NCBI GenBank assembly: GCA_029239415.1 | Contig: JAQZAY010000028.1 | Coordinates: 1-20,612 of the forward strand | Source of the DNA: Pseudomonas sp. | Lineage (GTDB): Bacteria > Pseudomonadota > Gammaproteobacteria > Pseudomonadales > Pseudomonadaceae | Length of the DNA: 20,612 nucleotides | Direction: 5' to 3' | Shown: piece after piece, positions 1 to 11,582 of the stretch | Numbering within the stretch: position 1 is the stretch's first letter | Layout of the letters: every line of letters starts with the position of its first letter | Position numbers and translations under genes: made by a program | The notes under the pieces: generated by a model | Seen by the model: the letters and a program-made list of their open reading frames with translations, nothing else | Told to the model about the DNA's origin: nothing | The model's database searches: none

Positions 1-897
1 GATGACGGTACCGACCTTGACCATGGCGTGGTCGGAGGCGAAGGCCTCGATGATGCTACCCACGTCGGAGTACTCGCCCAGGGACAGGTCGGGACCGGCA
101 GTGATGTTCACCAGGATGCCGCGCGCGCCCTGCAGGTTGACGTCTTCGAGCAGCGGGTTGCGGATGGCCGCCTCGGTGGCTTCACGTGCACGGTTCGGGC
201 CGCTTGCGCAACCGGTCCCCATCATCGCCATGCCCATCTCGCTCATGACGGTGCGCACGTCGGCGAAGTCGACGTTGATCATGCCCGGGCGCTTGATGAT
301 GTCGGAAATACCGCGCACCGCGCCGGCCAGTACGTCGTCGGCCTTGGCGAACGCGGACAGCAGGCTTGCATCCTTGCCCAGGATGGTCAGCAGTTTCTCG
401 TTCGGGATGGTGATCAGCGAGTCGACGCTGTCTGCCAGCGCGCGGATGCCTTCATCGGCGATCTGCATGCGTTTGCGGCCTTCGAACGGGAACGGACGGG
501 TCACCACCGCAACGGTGAGGATACCCATCTCCTTCGCCACTTCGGCGATGATCGGCGCGGCACCGGTACCGGTACCGCCGCCCATGCCGGTGGTGATGAA
601 CACCATGTTGGTGCCCTGCAGCACCTCGGCGATGCGCTCGCGGTCTTCCAGCGCGGCCTGGCGGCCGACTTCAGGGTTGGCACCGGCACCAAGGCCCTTG
701 GTCACGCCAGTACCCAGCTGCAGGATGGTGCGCGCGCCAATGTTCTTCAGCGCCTGTGCATCAGTGTTGGCGCAGATGAACTCGACGCCTTCGATGCTGC
801 TCTTGACCATGTGGTTGACGGCGTTGCCGCCACCACCACCTACACCGATCACCTTGATGACCGGGCTTTGCGGGACGTTGTCTACAAGCTCGAACAT
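1..897 (-). CDS. ftsZ: Cell division protein FtsZ (5' part, truncated by window edge)
   Basis: FtsZ is the tubulin-like GTPase that polymerises into the Z ring at mid-cell and recruits the divisome. The frame opens with MFELVDN and continues through a glycine-rich loop ([11 protein letters not shown]). The tubulin signature GGGTGTG lies at residues 106-112, and the T7-loop catalytic motif NVDFAD at 208-213 supplies the acidic residues for GTP hydrolysis. Only 299 codons are in the window. The family is close to 400 residues in pseudomonads, so about 100 C-terminal residues, including the FtsA/ZipA-binding tail, lie beyond the left edge. The ATG is preceded by a strong AAAGGAGAGG ribosome site. 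It is the last dcw gene visible here and follows ftsA after a 57-base gap, the largest spacing in the cluster. No frame disruption is seen. Confidence 0.98.
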   Translation of the reverse strand, partial: MFELVDNVPQSPVIKVIGVGGGGGNAVNHMVKSSIEGVEFICANTDAQALKNIGARTILQLGTGVTKGLGAGANPEVGRQAALEDRERIAEVLQGTNMVFITTGMGGGTGTGAAPIIAEVAKEMGILTVAVVTRPFPFEGRKRMQIADEGIRALADSVDSLITIPNEKLLTILGKDASLLSAFAKADDVLAGAVRGISDIIKRPGMINVDFADVRTVMSEMGMAMMGTGCASGPNRAREATEAAIRNPLLEDVNLQGARGILVNITAGPDLSLGEYSDVGSIIEAFASDHAMVKVGTVI

Positions 898-954
898 TTT
901 CCCTCTCCTTTCAGTTCTCTAGTTTTATTGCGCCTACCACTACTGCTTTGAAAC

Positions 955-2208
955 TTAGAAGTTGCCCTGGACCCAGCGTTTGAATCGCTCAAGCACTGGA
1001 GCCTTCGGTTCATCGCCATAGCTGTTGCTGCTGTTACCCGTCAGGGGCACGCCGTCGGCCTGCTTCAGCAGGCCGTAGGTCAGCAGGCCCACGCCGGTGG
1101 AATAAATCGGGTTGCGCACCACGTCGCTGAGGCCGCGCACGCTATGCGGCACGCCAAGGCGTACCGGCATGTGGAAAATCTCTTCGGCCAGCTCCACTGC
1201 GCCTTCCATCTTGGCGGTGCCGCCGGTCAGGACGATGCCCGCAGGCACCAGGTCCTCGTAGCCGCTGCGGCGCAGTTCGGCCTGGATCAAGGTGAACAGC
1301 TCGTCGTAGCGCGGCTCGACCACTTCGGCCAGCGCCTGGCGCGACAGCTCGCGCGGCGGGCGGTCGCCGACGCTCGGCACCTTGATGGTCTCGCCGGCAC
1401 CGGCCAGCTTGGCCAGGGCGCAGGCGTAGCGGATCTTGATCTCTTCGGCGTACTGGGTCGGGGTGCGCAGGGCCATGGCGATGTCGTTGGTGACCTGGTC
1501 GCCCGCGATCGGGATCACCGCAGTATGACGAATGGCACCCTCGGTGAAGATGGCGATGTCGGTGGTGCCGCCACCGATATCCACCAGGCACACGCCCAGC
1601 TCCTTTTCATCGTCGGTCAGCACCGAGTAGGCCGAGGCCAGCTGCTCGAGGATGATGTCGTCGATCTCCAGGCCGCAGCGGCGCACGCACTTCTCGATGT
1701 TCTGGGCGGCGTTGACCGCGCAGGTGACCACGTGGACCTTGGCTTCCAGGCGCACGCCCGACATGCCCAGGGGCTCGCGCACACCCTCCTGGTTGTCGAT
1801 GACGTAGTCCTGCGGCAGGGTATGCAGTACCCGCTGGTCGGCCGGGATGGCCACGGCCTGCGCGGCATCGAGCACGCGCTCGAGGTCCGCAGCGCTGACC
1901 TCGCGGTCGCGGATGGCAACGATGCCGTGGGAATTGAGGCTGCGGATATGATTGCCCGCCACGCCGACAAAGGCCGAGTGGATGCGGCAGCCTGCCATCA
2001 GCTGCGCTTCTTCGACCGCGCGCTGGATCGACTGCACGGTCGACTCGATGTTCACCACCACGCCCTTCTTCAGGCCGCGCGAGGGATGCGTGCCGATGCC
2101 CACGATCTCCAGGGTACCGTCCTCGCCCACCTCGCCCACCAGCGCCACCACCTTGGAGGTGCCGATGTCCAGCCCGACGATCATTTTGCCGCTATGCGCG
2201 TTTGCCAT
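955..2208 (-). CDS. ftsA: Cell division protein FtsA (actin-like membrane anchor of FtsZ)
   Basis: FtsA is an actin/Hsp70-fold ATPase that tethers FtsZ to the inner membrane and signals to FtsW-FtsI. The first phosphate-binding motif (GLDIGTSKV) is at about residues 12-20, the second (DIGGGTTD) at 210-217, and an adenosine-type motif (VLTGGTAKMEG) follows near residue 345. The C-terminus ends in a charged/aromatic helix (FKRWVQGNF) typical of the amphipathic membrane-targeting tail. The frame is open upstream to 2394. I chose the ATG at 2206-2208 because the preceding 62 residues look non-native, because MANAHSGKM matches the family N-terminus, and because GAGAGGCAGGAC precedes it. This gives 417 residues, the usual length in Pseudomonas. 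It starts 13 bases after the ftsQ stop. Confidence 0.97.
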   Translation of the reverse strand: MANAHSGKMIVGLDIGTSKVVALVGEVGEDGTLEIVGIGTHPSRGLKKGVVVNIESTVQSIQRAVEEAQLMAGCRIHSAFVGVAGNHIRSLNSHGIVAIRDREVSAADLERVLDAAQAVAIPADQRVLHTLPQDYVIDNQEGVREPLGMSGVRLEAKVHVVTCAVNAAQNIEKCVRRCGLEIDDIILEQLASAYSVLTDDEKELGVCLVDIGGGTTDIAIFTEGAIRHTAVIPIAGDQVTNDIAMALRTPTQYAEEIKIRYACALAKLAGAGETIKVPSVGDRPPRELSRQALAEVVEPRYDELFTLIQAELRRSGYEDLVPAGIVLTGGTAKMEGAVELAEEIFHMPVRLGVPHSVRGLSDVVRNPIYSTGVGLLTYGLLKQADGVPLTGNSSNSYGDEPKAPVLERFKRWVQGNF

Positions 2209-2221
2209 GTCCTGCCTCTCT

Positions 2222-3091
2222 CTAATTCTTCGCAACGGCGGGTTGGGCCGTCGTCGGTGCAATCGGTTCCCGCCAGCCAATGGCCAGCCCATTGGCGTAG
2301 CGCAGATCGATGCGGGCGATGTTGGTGATCTGCTCTTTGAGTGTCTTGTCGTAAATGGCAATGAAGCGGCGCATCTTTTCCACCAGGTGATCACGCCCGA
2401 GCAACAGGTCGATACCGGGACCTGCGCTGCCAGCGCCAGTGGTCAGGAACCAGCTGCCGCGCTCGCGCAGCTCCAGGCGGGCGATGGAAAACCCGAGGGG
2501 ACGCAGCATCTGGCTCAACACCTGGTACTGCTGCATGACTTGTTGCTGCGCCCGCTGCGGCCCGAAGAGCTGCGGCAGGTGCTGGTAGTTGGCAAGCTCG
2601 CGGGGGGTGAACGCCTGGCCCTGGTTGTTGAGCAAGGCTTCATCGCCCCAGCGCGCCACCGGCAGCTGTTCTTCGAGGCGGACCACCACCTCGTCCGGCC
2701 ACACGCGGCGTACTTCGGCATGGGCGATCCAGGGCATCTGCTCGAGCTCGGCGCGCATCGCGGGCAGGTCGACGCTGAAGAAGCTTGCCGCCACGTACGG
2801 GGCGATCCGCTGCTGCACCGCCTGCTGGCTGATGTAGCTGAGGTCGCCCTGCACGGCGATCTTGGTGATCGGCCGGTCGGCGTAGGGCATCAGGCGCAAG
2901 GCACCTTCGTAGGCGCCGAACCCTGCGGCCACCAGCAGGACAGGCCAGAGCAGGCGCTTGAACACGCTGAAGTTGGCCTTGGACAGGCGCGCCGACAGTG
3001 GCTCTTCGGCCACCATGCGGCTGGCACCGCGCGGCACCGGCTTGCTGCGGCCGGGGGCGGGTTGCTGATGACGTAACATCGCGCCTTGCAT
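2222..3091 (-). CDS. ftsQ: Cell division protein FtsQ (POTRA-domain divisome scaffold)
   Basis: FtsQ is a bitopic inner-membrane protein that forms the FtsQLB complex and helps control septal synthesis by FtsW-FtsI. A basic cytoplasmic segment (residues 1-46) precedes a single membrane span at about 47-68 ([17 protein letters not shown]). A periplasmic POTRA domain begins near residue 75 ([15 protein letters not shown]), and the beta domain follows with the motif [15 protein letters not shown]. The length of 289 residues is normal for the family. The start is slightly uncertain: the ATG at 3091 lies five bases after the ddlB stop, and an in-frame ATG four codons later (3079) has an AAGG just upstream. 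The two differ only at the extreme N-terminus. Position between ddlB and ftsA is the classic gammaproteobacterial order. Confidence 0.96.
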   Translation of the reverse strand: MQGAMLRHQQPAPGRSKPVPRGASRMVAEEPLSARLSKANFSVFKRLLWPVLLVAAGFGAYEGALRLMPYADRPITKIAVQGDLSYISQQAVQQRIAPYVAASFFSVDLPAMRAELEQMPWIAHAEVRRVWPDEVVVRLEEQLPVARWGDEALLNNQGQAFTPRELANYQHLPQLFGPQRAQQQVMQQYQVLSQMLRPLGFSIARLELRERGSWFLTTGAGSAGPGIDLLLGRDHLVEKMRRFIAIYDKTLKEQITNIARIDLRYANGLAIGWREPIAPTTAQPAVAKN

Positions 3092-3096
3092 GATGA

Positions 3097-5499
<2,403 letters not shown>

Positions 5500-5507
<8 letters not shown>

Positions 5508-6579
5508 GGGCCACCTCCAGGCAGATGTCGACGACGTTGCCGGTAGCGGCAGGCTTGGCCAGGCGCCGTGCGGTGGCGGCCATGGTGTTGAGTTTCTCGG
5601 GTTGCATCAGCACCTCGTTCAGGCGTTCAGCGAGCTGCGCTGCGCCAGTTGTCGCTTGTGGCATCAGGAAGGCAGCGCCTTCACGAGCCAGATAATGGGC
5701 GTTGTGGGTCTGGTGGTCGTCGATCGCATGGGGCAAGGGCACCAGCATCGAGGGCAGGCCTGCCGCGGCGAGCTCGCTCACGGTCAGGGCGCCGGCCCGG
5801 CACACCACCAGGTCGGCCCAGCCATAGGCATGGGCCATGTCCTTGATGAAGGGTTCTACCTGGGCCTCGACGCCCGCGTCGCGATAACGCTCGGCGGTCA
5901 CCGGCGCGTGCTGCTTGCCCGCCTGGTGGAACACTTCGGGCCTGAGGTGCAGCGGCACTTCGGCCAGGGCCTGGGGCAGCAGCTTGTTCAAGGGCTCGGC
6001 GCCCAGGCTGCCACCCAGTACCAGCAGTCGCGCGCGGCGGCCGGCCAGCGCGGCGCGCTGCGGCTCGAGAAACAGCTCGGCACGCACCGGGTTGCCGGTG
6101 GTACGGCGCTTGTCGCTGGCGCCAAAGGTGTCGGGGAAGGCTTCGCAGACGCGCCCTGCCAGCGGCACCAGCATGCGGTTGGCGGTGCCGGCGCGAGCGT
6201 TCTGCTCGTGGATCACCAGTGGCACGCCGCACAGCCGCGCGGCCAGGCCGCCCGGGCCGGTCACGTAGCCACCGAAGCCCACCACGCACACTGGCTTGAC
6301 CTGGCCGATGATGCGCCGGGCCTGCAACACGGCCTTGACCAGGGTCAAGGGCGCCTTGAGCAACGACAGCTTGCCCTTGCCGCGCAGGCCGCTGACCTGG
6401 ATCAGATGCAGGGGTAGGCCCGCCTGGGGGACCAGTTCGTTCTCGATCCCGCGTGGGGTGCCCAGCCAGTGCACGCTGTAGCCGCGTGCCTGGAACTCGC
6501 GGGCGCAGGCCAGCGCCGGGAACACATGCCCCCCGGTGCCGCCCGCCATGATCAGGACATTCATGCCGTCAGCGGCCAT
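5500..6579 (-). CDS. murG: Lipid II synthase MurG (undecaprenyl-PP-MurNAc-pentapeptide GlcNAc transferase)
   Basis: MurG is a peripheral inner-membrane GT-B glycosyltransferase that transfers GlcNAc from UDP-GlcNAc to lipid I and so makes lipid II. The first glycine-rich loop GGTGGH is at residues 13-18. [11 protein letters not shown] and [12 protein letters not shown] follow, then the third glycine-rich segment [11 protein letters not shown]. The nucleotide-sugar site [18 protein letters not shown] leads into [14 protein letters not shown]. The open frame reaches 6597, but the ATG at 6577-6579 ([14 protein letters not shown]) is preferred because GAGGAGG stands six bases before it. This gives 359 residues. 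The start lies inside the end of ftsW (11-base overlap) and the end lies inside murC (8-base overlap). Confidence 0.96.
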
Positions 6580-7783
6580 GTTGCGCCTCCTCGGCAAAAT
6601 CGCTCTCGTTGAATTCGTGTTCTTCGCTGCCCAGGTGCGTGCGGCTCTCCCATTCGATGCGCAGCAGCAAGCCCACGCAGGCGCAGCAGATCACCAGCGA
6701 GCTGCCCCCGTAGCTGAGGAACGGCAAGGTCAGGCCCTTGGTCGGCAACAGGCCGACATTCACGCCGATGTTGATCAGGAACTGGCCGATCCACAGGAAC
6801 GCCAGGCCGAAGGCCATGTAGGCGGCGAAGAACTGCTTGGCTTTCTCGGCCCACAGGCCGATATACAGGGCGCGGACGGTAACGAAGACGAACAGGCCCA
6901 CGGTCAGCAGCGAACCGATCACGCCCAGCTCCTCGGCCAGCACCGAGAACACGAAGTCGGTGTGCGCCTCGGGCAGGTAGAACTGCTTCTGCACGCTGTT
7001 GCCCAGGCCCACGCCCAGCCACTCGCCGCGGCCGAAGGCGATCAGCGCCTGGGTCAGCTGGTAGCCGGAGCCGAACTGGTCGGACCAGGGGTCGGTGAAG
7101 GTGATCAACCGCGCCATCCGGTACGGCTGCGCCTGCACCAGCACGAACACCGCCACCACCGCCAGCACCACCATCAGGCTGAAGCGGAACAACCCTACCC
7201 CGCCGAGGAACAGCATGGCTGCCGCGGCGCCCATCATCACCACGGTGGCGCCGAAGTCGGGCTCCATCAGCAGCAGGCCGGCCATCGGCAGCAGCACGAT
7301 GAACGGCTTGAAGAAGCCCATCCAGCTTTCGCGCACTTCCTGTTGGCGGCGCACCAGGTAGCCGGCGAGATAGATCACCACGAAGACCTTGGCGATCTCC
7401 GAGGGCTGCACGTTGAAGAAGCTGAAGCCGATCCAGCGCATCGAGCCGTTCACTTCACGGCCGATGCCAGGCACCAGCACCAGCACCAGCAAGGCAAAGG
7501 CACCGACCAGCATGGTGAAGCCCATGCGCTGCCAGGTGGCGATCGGCACGAGCATGGTCACGCCGCAGGCGACCAGGCCGATGGCCACGTACACCAGGTG
7601 GCGGAACATGTGGTACAGCGGGTTGCCCGACTGCACCGCGGCCACTTCCGAGGAGGCCGAGGTGATCATGACCAGGCCAAGCCCCAGCAGCGCCAGGCAG
7701 CCTGCCAGGAAGGCGAAGTCCAGGTCGATGCCACGCCCGCTGATCAGCGGCGACGGGTACGGCTTGATGATGCTGAAGATCAT
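6569..7783 (-). CDS. ftsW: SEDS peptidoglycan glycosyltransferase FtsW
   Basis: FtsW is the septum-specific SEDS-family polymerase that makes glycan strands from lipid II in complex with the transpeptidase FtsI. The protein is polytopic with about ten hydrophobic segments. It carries the family motifs GREVNGSMRWIGF near residues 108-120, MEPDFGAT, the large extracytoplasmic-loop motif PEAHTDF with Asp276 (the position of the essential SEDS aspartate), and PFLSYGGSSL near the C-terminus. The ATG at 7781-7783 (MIFSIIKPYPSPLISGRG) has GGGAG upstream and overlaps the murD stop as ATGA. The open frame extends 41 codons upstream only as non-native sequence. The length of 404 residues is normal. The C-terminal tail is acidic and cytoplasmic (SEEHEFNESDFAEE). 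Confidence 0.97.
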   Translation of the reverse strand: MIFSIIKPYPSPLISGRGIDLDFAFLAGCLALLGLGLVMITSASSEVAAVQSGNPLYHMFRHLVYVAIGLVACGVTMLVPIATWQRMGFTMLVGAFALLVLVLVPGIGREVNGSMRWIGFSFFNVQPSEIAKVFVVIYLAGYLVRRQQEVRESWMGFFKPFIVLLPMAGLLLMEPDFGATVVMMGAAAAMLFLGGVGLFRFSLMVVLAVVAVFVLVQAQPYRMARLITFTDPWSDQFGSGYQLTQALIAFGRGEWLGVGLGNSVQKQFYLPEAHTDFVFSVLAEELGVIGSLLTVGLFVFVTVRALYIGLWAEKAKQFFAAYMAFGLAFLWIGQFLINIGVNVGLLPTKGLTLPFLSYGGSSLVICCACVGLLLRIEWESRTHLGSEEHEFNESDFAEEAQHGR

Positions 7784-9126
7784 GACAGGGCTCCCACGGC
7801 CTGGGCGAACAGGCGCCCACGCTCTTCGAAGTTCCTGAACATGTCGAGACTGGCGCAGGCCGGCGACAGCAGCACGGCGTCGCCCTCCCGGGCCAGCTCG
7901 GCGCATTGCTGCACGGCTTCATCGAGCGTCTTGACGCGGATCAGCGGCACGCTGTCACCCAGGGCCTGGGCCAGCTTTTCAGCATCGCGCCCCAGCAGCA
8001 CCACGGCGCGGCAGTGGCTGGCGACCGGCTCGCGAAGGGCGCTGAAGTCAGCGCCCTTGCCGTCGCCACCGGCGACCAGCACCAGCTTGCCGTCGGTGTC
8101 GGCCCCCAGGCCCTCGATGGCCGCCAGGGCGGCGCCGACGTTGGTGGCCTTGGAATCGTCGTACCAGTTGACCCCGTTGCGTTCACGGACCCACTGGCAG
8201 CGATGGGCCAGGCCCGTGAACTGGCGCAGGCTGTCGAGCATGGCCTCGAACGGCAGGCCTGCCGCATGGCCCAGGGCCAGGGCAGCCAGGGCATTGCTCT
8301 GGTTGTGGCCGCCGCGGATCTTCAGCTCGCGCACCGGCATCAGCGCCTGGAACTCGAACGCCAGGTATTTCTCGCCGTCCACCTCGCGCAGGCCGAAGGA
8401 CTTGAAGTCCGGGGCATTGAGGCCGAAGGTCCAGCATGGCCGTCCCTCGACCGGCAACGGCCGGCTCAGTGCATCCTGGCGGTTGACCACGACCTGGCGC
8501 GCGCCCCGGAAGATCCGGTGCTTGGCCAGGTGATAGGCCGGCAGGCCGCTGTAGCGGTCCATGTGGTCTTCGCTGATGTTGAGCACGGTTGCCACTTCGG
8601 CGTTGAGCTGGTCGGTGGTTTCCAGCTGGAAGCTCGAAAGCTCCATGACGTACAGCTCGACGCTGTCGTCGAGCAGGTCCAGCGCCGGAGTGCCGAGGTT
8701 GCCGCCCACGGCGACACGCTTGCCCGCCTTGGCCGCCATCTCGCCGACCAGGGTGGTCACGGTACTCTTGGCGTTGGAGCCGCTGATCGCGACGATGGGG
8801 GCCCTGGCATGCCGGGCGAACAGCTCGATATCACCGGACAGCCGCACGCCGCGCGCCGCCGCCTGCTGCAAGGCAGGGGTCGCCAGCGCCAGGCCCGGGC
8901 TCACGTACAGCTCGCTGGCGCGGCAGAGGAAGTCCACGTCCAGCTCGCCGCAGCGCACTTCCACCTGCGGGTAGTCGCGGCGCAGGGACTCCAGCTCCGG
9001 CGGCTGCTCGCGGGTGTCGGCGACTGCAAAGGCAATGCCCCGGCTCGCCAGGAAGCGAACCAGGGACATGCCGCTCTTGCCGAGGCCGACAACGATGCGG
9101 AAGTGGTCAGAAGCGATCAGTGACAC
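7780..9126 (-). CDS. murD: UDP-N-acetylmuramoyl-L-alanine--D-glutamate ligase
   Basis: MurD adds D-glutamate to UDP-MurNAc-L-Ala using ATP, in the cytoplasm. Visible are the N-terminal VVGLGKSGMS motif for the UDP moiety, ELSSFQLET, NISEDHMDRY, the C-terminal-domain WYDDSKATNVGA and LLSPACASLDMF. The P-loop reads GSNAKST at residues 116-122, where most Mur ligases have Gly-Lys. My recollection is that pseudomonads share this Ala, so I read it as a lineage variant rather than damage, since every other motif is intact. The start is GTG at 9124-9126, six bases after the mraY stop. Its ribosome site (GAGG) lies inside the last mraY codons. The length of 448 residues is normal. It overlaps ftsW by four bases. 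Confidence 0.96.
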   Translation of the reverse strand: MSLIASDHFRIVVGLGKSGMSLVRFLASRGIAFAVADTREQPPELESLRRDYPQVEVRCGELDVDFLCRASELYVSPGLALATPALQQAAARGVRLSGDIELFARHARAPIVAISGSNAKSTVTTLVGEMAAKAGKRVAVGGNLGTPALDLLDDSVELYVMELSSFQLETTDQLNAEVATVLNISEDHMDRYSGLPAYHLAKHRIFRGARQVVVNRQDALSRPLPVEGRPCWTFGLNAPDFKSFGLREVDGEKYLAFEFQALMPVRELKIRGGHNQSNALAALALGHAAGLPFEAMLDSLRQFTGLAHRCQWVRERNGVNWYDDSKATNVGAALAAIEGLGADTDGKLVLVAGGDGKGADFSALREPVASHCRAVVLLGRDAEKLAQALGDSVPLIRVKTLDEAVQQCAELAREGDAVLLSPACASLDMFRNFEERGRLFAQAVGALS

Positions 9127-9132
9127 ACTCGT

Positions 9133-10215
9133 CTACCTCAGTTTCAGGGTGGCAAGGCCGATCAGCACGAGAATCACGGTGATGATCCAGAAACGGACGA
9201 TCACGCGCGGCTCGGGCCAGCCCTTGAGTTCGAAATGGTGGTGGATCGGCGCCATGCGAAACACCCGCTTGCCGGTCAGCTTGAACGATGCGACCTGGAT
9301 GACCACCGACAGGGTCTCCATGACGAACACACCGCCCATGATGAACAGCACGATTTCCTGGCGCACGATCACCGCGATGGTGCCCAGTGCCGCGCCCAGC
9401 GCCAGCGCGCCGACGTCGCCCATGAACACCTGGGCCGGATACGTGTTGAACCACAGGAAGCCCAGGCCCGCGCCGATCAGCGCGCCGCAGAACACGATCA
9501 GCTCGCCCGCGCCCGGTACATACGGGATCAGCAGGTATTCGGCGAACTTCACGTTGCCCGACAGGTAGCAGAAGATGCCCAGCGCGCCGCCGACCATCAC
9601 CGTGGGCATGATCGCCAGGCCGTCGAGGCCATCGGTGAGGTTGACCGCGTTGCTCGAGCCGACGATCACGAAGTAGGTCAGCACCACGAAACCGATGCCC
9701 AGGGGAATGGTGACGTCCTTGAGCATGGGCACGATGAGCGTGGTCTCGACGCTGGTCGGCGCGGTGGCGTACAGGAAGATGGCGGCGCCCAGGCCGAAGA
9801 CCGACTGCCAGAAATACTTCCAGCGGCTCGGCAGGCCGCGCGAATTCTTCTCGATGACCTTGCGGTAGTCGTCGACCCAGCCGATGGCGCCGAACAGCAG
9901 GGTCACGATCAGCACCACCCAGACGTAGCGGTTGGTCAGGTCGGCCCACAGCAGGGTGCTGATGCCGATGGCGGACAGGATCAGCGCGCCACCCATGGTC
10001 GGGGTGCCGGACTTGGACAGGTGAGATTGCGGGCCGTCGTTACGGACGGCTTGACCGATCTGGCGGATCTGCAGGGTGCGAATCATCCAAGGGCCCAGCC
10101 ACAGTGCCAGCGACAGCGCGGTCAGCACGCCCAGGATCCCGCGCAGCGACAGGTACTGGAAGACCGCGAAGCCTTTGTGGAACTGTTGCAGATACTCAGC
10201 CAACAGCAGAAGCAT
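9133..10215 (-). CDS. mraY: Phospho-N-acetylmuramoyl-pentapeptide transferase MraY
   Basis: MraY is a polytopic inner-membrane enzyme that transfers phospho-MurNAc-pentapeptide from UDP to undecaprenyl phosphate, making lipid I. Diagnostic features are the catalytic aspartate pair in WVDDYRK (Asp115-Asp116), NLTDGLDGL at 192-200, [11 protein letters not shown] with Asp267, and the triple histidine in [13 protein letters not shown] at 325-327. About ten hydrophobic segments alternate with short loops. The 360-residue length is exactly the common family length. The ATG shares one base with the murF stop (TAATG), with GGGGAG eight bases upstream inside murF, so its translation is probably coupled to murF. 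Confidence 0.98.
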   Translation of the reverse strand: MLLLLAEYLQQFHKGFAVFQYLSLRGILGVLTALSLALWLGPWMIRTLQIRQIGQAVRNDGPQSHLSKSGTPTMGGALILSAIGISTLLWADLTNRYVWVVLIVTLLFGAIGWVDDYRKVIEKNSRGLPSRWKYFWQSVFGLGAAIFLYATAPTSVETTLIVPMLKDVTIPLGIGFVVLTYFVIVGSSNAVNLTDGLDGLAIMPTVMVGGALGIFCYLSGNVKFAEYLLIPYVPGAGELIVFCGALIGAGLGFLWFNTYPAQVFMGDVGALALGAALGTIAVIVRQEIVLFIMGGVFVMETLSVVIQVASFKLTGKRVFRMAPIHHHFELKGWPEPRVIVRFWIITVILVLIGLATLKLR

Positions 10216-11582
10216 TAATGGTTCTCCCCGCTAGGGTCGCACAAGGCCGCCACGACGTTTTCCATCGCAGCACTGCGCGACCCCTTGATCAAGATAGTGG
10301 TGTTACTGGCCTGCTCGATGCGAACCGCATCGATCAGCTCAGACTGAGTAGCGAAATGATGGCCTCCGGTACCGAACGCCTTGACTGCATGTGCCATGTT
10401 CGGGCCCACCGCATACAGGGCGCCTACCTTGCCCCGGGCGTAGTCACCGACCTGGCGATGTCCCTCTTCCGCCCACTGGCCCAATTCGCCGATATCCCCG
10501 AGCACCAGGACGGTGCGCCCGGAAAAGCCGGCGAGTATATCAATCGCCGCGCACATGGAGGTGGGGTTTGCGTTGTAGGTGTCATCGATCACCCGCACGC
10601 CGTTGGGCGCGAGCTGCGCCACGGTCCGGCCCTTGACCGGTTGCACCGCGCCCAGGCCCGCGGCGATGCCTTCGAGCGTCAGACCGAAGGCATGCGCGGC
10701 TGCGGCTGCGGCCAATGCGTTGCTGACATTATGGGTGCCGAGCAGGTTGAGCTGGATGGCGACCGAGCCTCCGGGCCCGTGGAGGGTGAAGGACGGGCAA
10801 CCGCGGGCATCGCGATCGATGCCGCTGGCATGGAAGTCGGCCTGCGCGTTGCTCAGCGCGAAGGTGATGACCCGGTGTTCAGCGGCGCGTGCGCGCCAGG
10901 TGCCGAACGCCTTGTCGTCCAGGTTGAGGACCGCGATGCCGCCCTCGCCCAGGCCTTCGAGGATCTCGCCCTTGGCCTCGACGATTTTCTCCGGACCGCC
11001 GAACTCGCCCACATGGGCAGTCCCGGCATTGTTGATCAGGGCGACCTGCGGCTGGGTCAGCCCGACGGTATAGGCAATTTCGCCGATGCGCGATGCGCCC
11101 AGCTCGATCACCGCAGCGCTGTGCTCAGGCGCCAGCTCCATGAGCGTCAGCGGCGCGCCGAGGTCGTTGTTCAGGTTGCCACGGGTGGCCAGTACCGGGC
11201 CGCGGGTGCGCAGGATACTGGCGAGCAGCTCCTTGACCGTGGTCTTGCCACTGGAACCGGTGATGGCGGCGACCGGCTTGTCGAAGGCCGCGCGGTTGAG
11301 CGCGCCCAGCTGGCCAAGCGCCAGGCGGGTGTCGGCGACCACCAGCTGCGGCAGGTCGACGCCCGGGACTTCGCGCTCGACCAGGGCGGCGACAGCGCCC
11401 TTGGCCTGGACATCGGCCAGGTAGTCATGGCCATCGAAACGCGGCCCGGCCAAAGCGATGAACAGCTGCCCGTCAGCGATGCCGCGGCTGTCGATGCTGA
11501 CACCGCTGAAGCGGGCATCGGCACCGATCACGCGACCACGCAACGCACCGGCGACCTGGCTGAGCGACAATGATTCAAGCAT
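10215..11582 (-). CDS. murF: UDP-N-acetylmuramoyl-tripeptide--D-alanyl-D-alanine ligase
   Basis: MurF adds the D-Ala-D-Ala dipeptide made by Ddl to UDP-MurNAc-tripeptide and completes the cytoplasmic precursor. The N-terminal domain contains [16 protein letters not shown]. The P-loop GSSGKTT is at residues 109-115. The central domain has [25 protein letters not shown] and [12 protein letters not shown]. The C-terminal domain has [13 protein letters not shown] and VLGDIGELG. The frame stays open 81 codons upstream, but the ATG at 11580-11582 ([12 protein letters not shown]) has GGGAGG six bases upstream and gives the expected 455 residues. It overlaps the murE stop by eight bases and touches mraY by one. 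Confidence 0.97.
   Translation of the reverse strand: MLESLSLSQVAGALRGRVIGADARFSGVSIDSRGIADGQLFIALAGPRFDGHDYLADVQAKGAVAALVEREVPGVDLPQLVVADTRLALGQLGALNRAAFDKPVAAITGSSGKTTVKELLASILRTRGPVLATRGNLNNDLGAPLTLMELAPEHSAAVIELGASRIGEIAYTVGLTQPQVALINNAGTAHVGEFGGPEKIVEAKGEILEGLGEGGIAVLNLDDKAFGTWRARAAEHRVITFALSNAQADFHASGIDRDARGCPSFTLHGPGGSVAIQLNLLGTHNVSNALAAAAAAHAFGLTLEGIAAGLGAVQPVKGRTVAQLAPNGVRVIDDTYNANPTSMCAAIDILAGFSGRTVLVLGDIGELGQWAEEGHRQVGDYARGKVGALYAVGPNMAHAVKAFGTGGHHFATQSELIDAVRIEQASNTTILIKGSRSAAMENVVAALCDPSGENH

Noticed and set aside
2..951. Two overlapping plus-strand frames opposite ftsZ
   Set aside because: The minus strand encodes FtsZ with GGGTGTG and the T7-loop motif. The plus frames are high-G+C shadows.
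6536..8533. Long plus-strand open frame (665 codons) across murG, ftsW and murD
   Set aside because: It is antisense to three genes with complete family motifs. Its composition (His/Gln/Arg/Asp-rich, low complexity) is typical of a mirror frame in high-G+C DNA.
10213..10220. Palindrome CATTAATG at the murF-mraY junction as a regulatory site
   Set aside because: It is explained by the TAATG stop/start overlap of the two genes.
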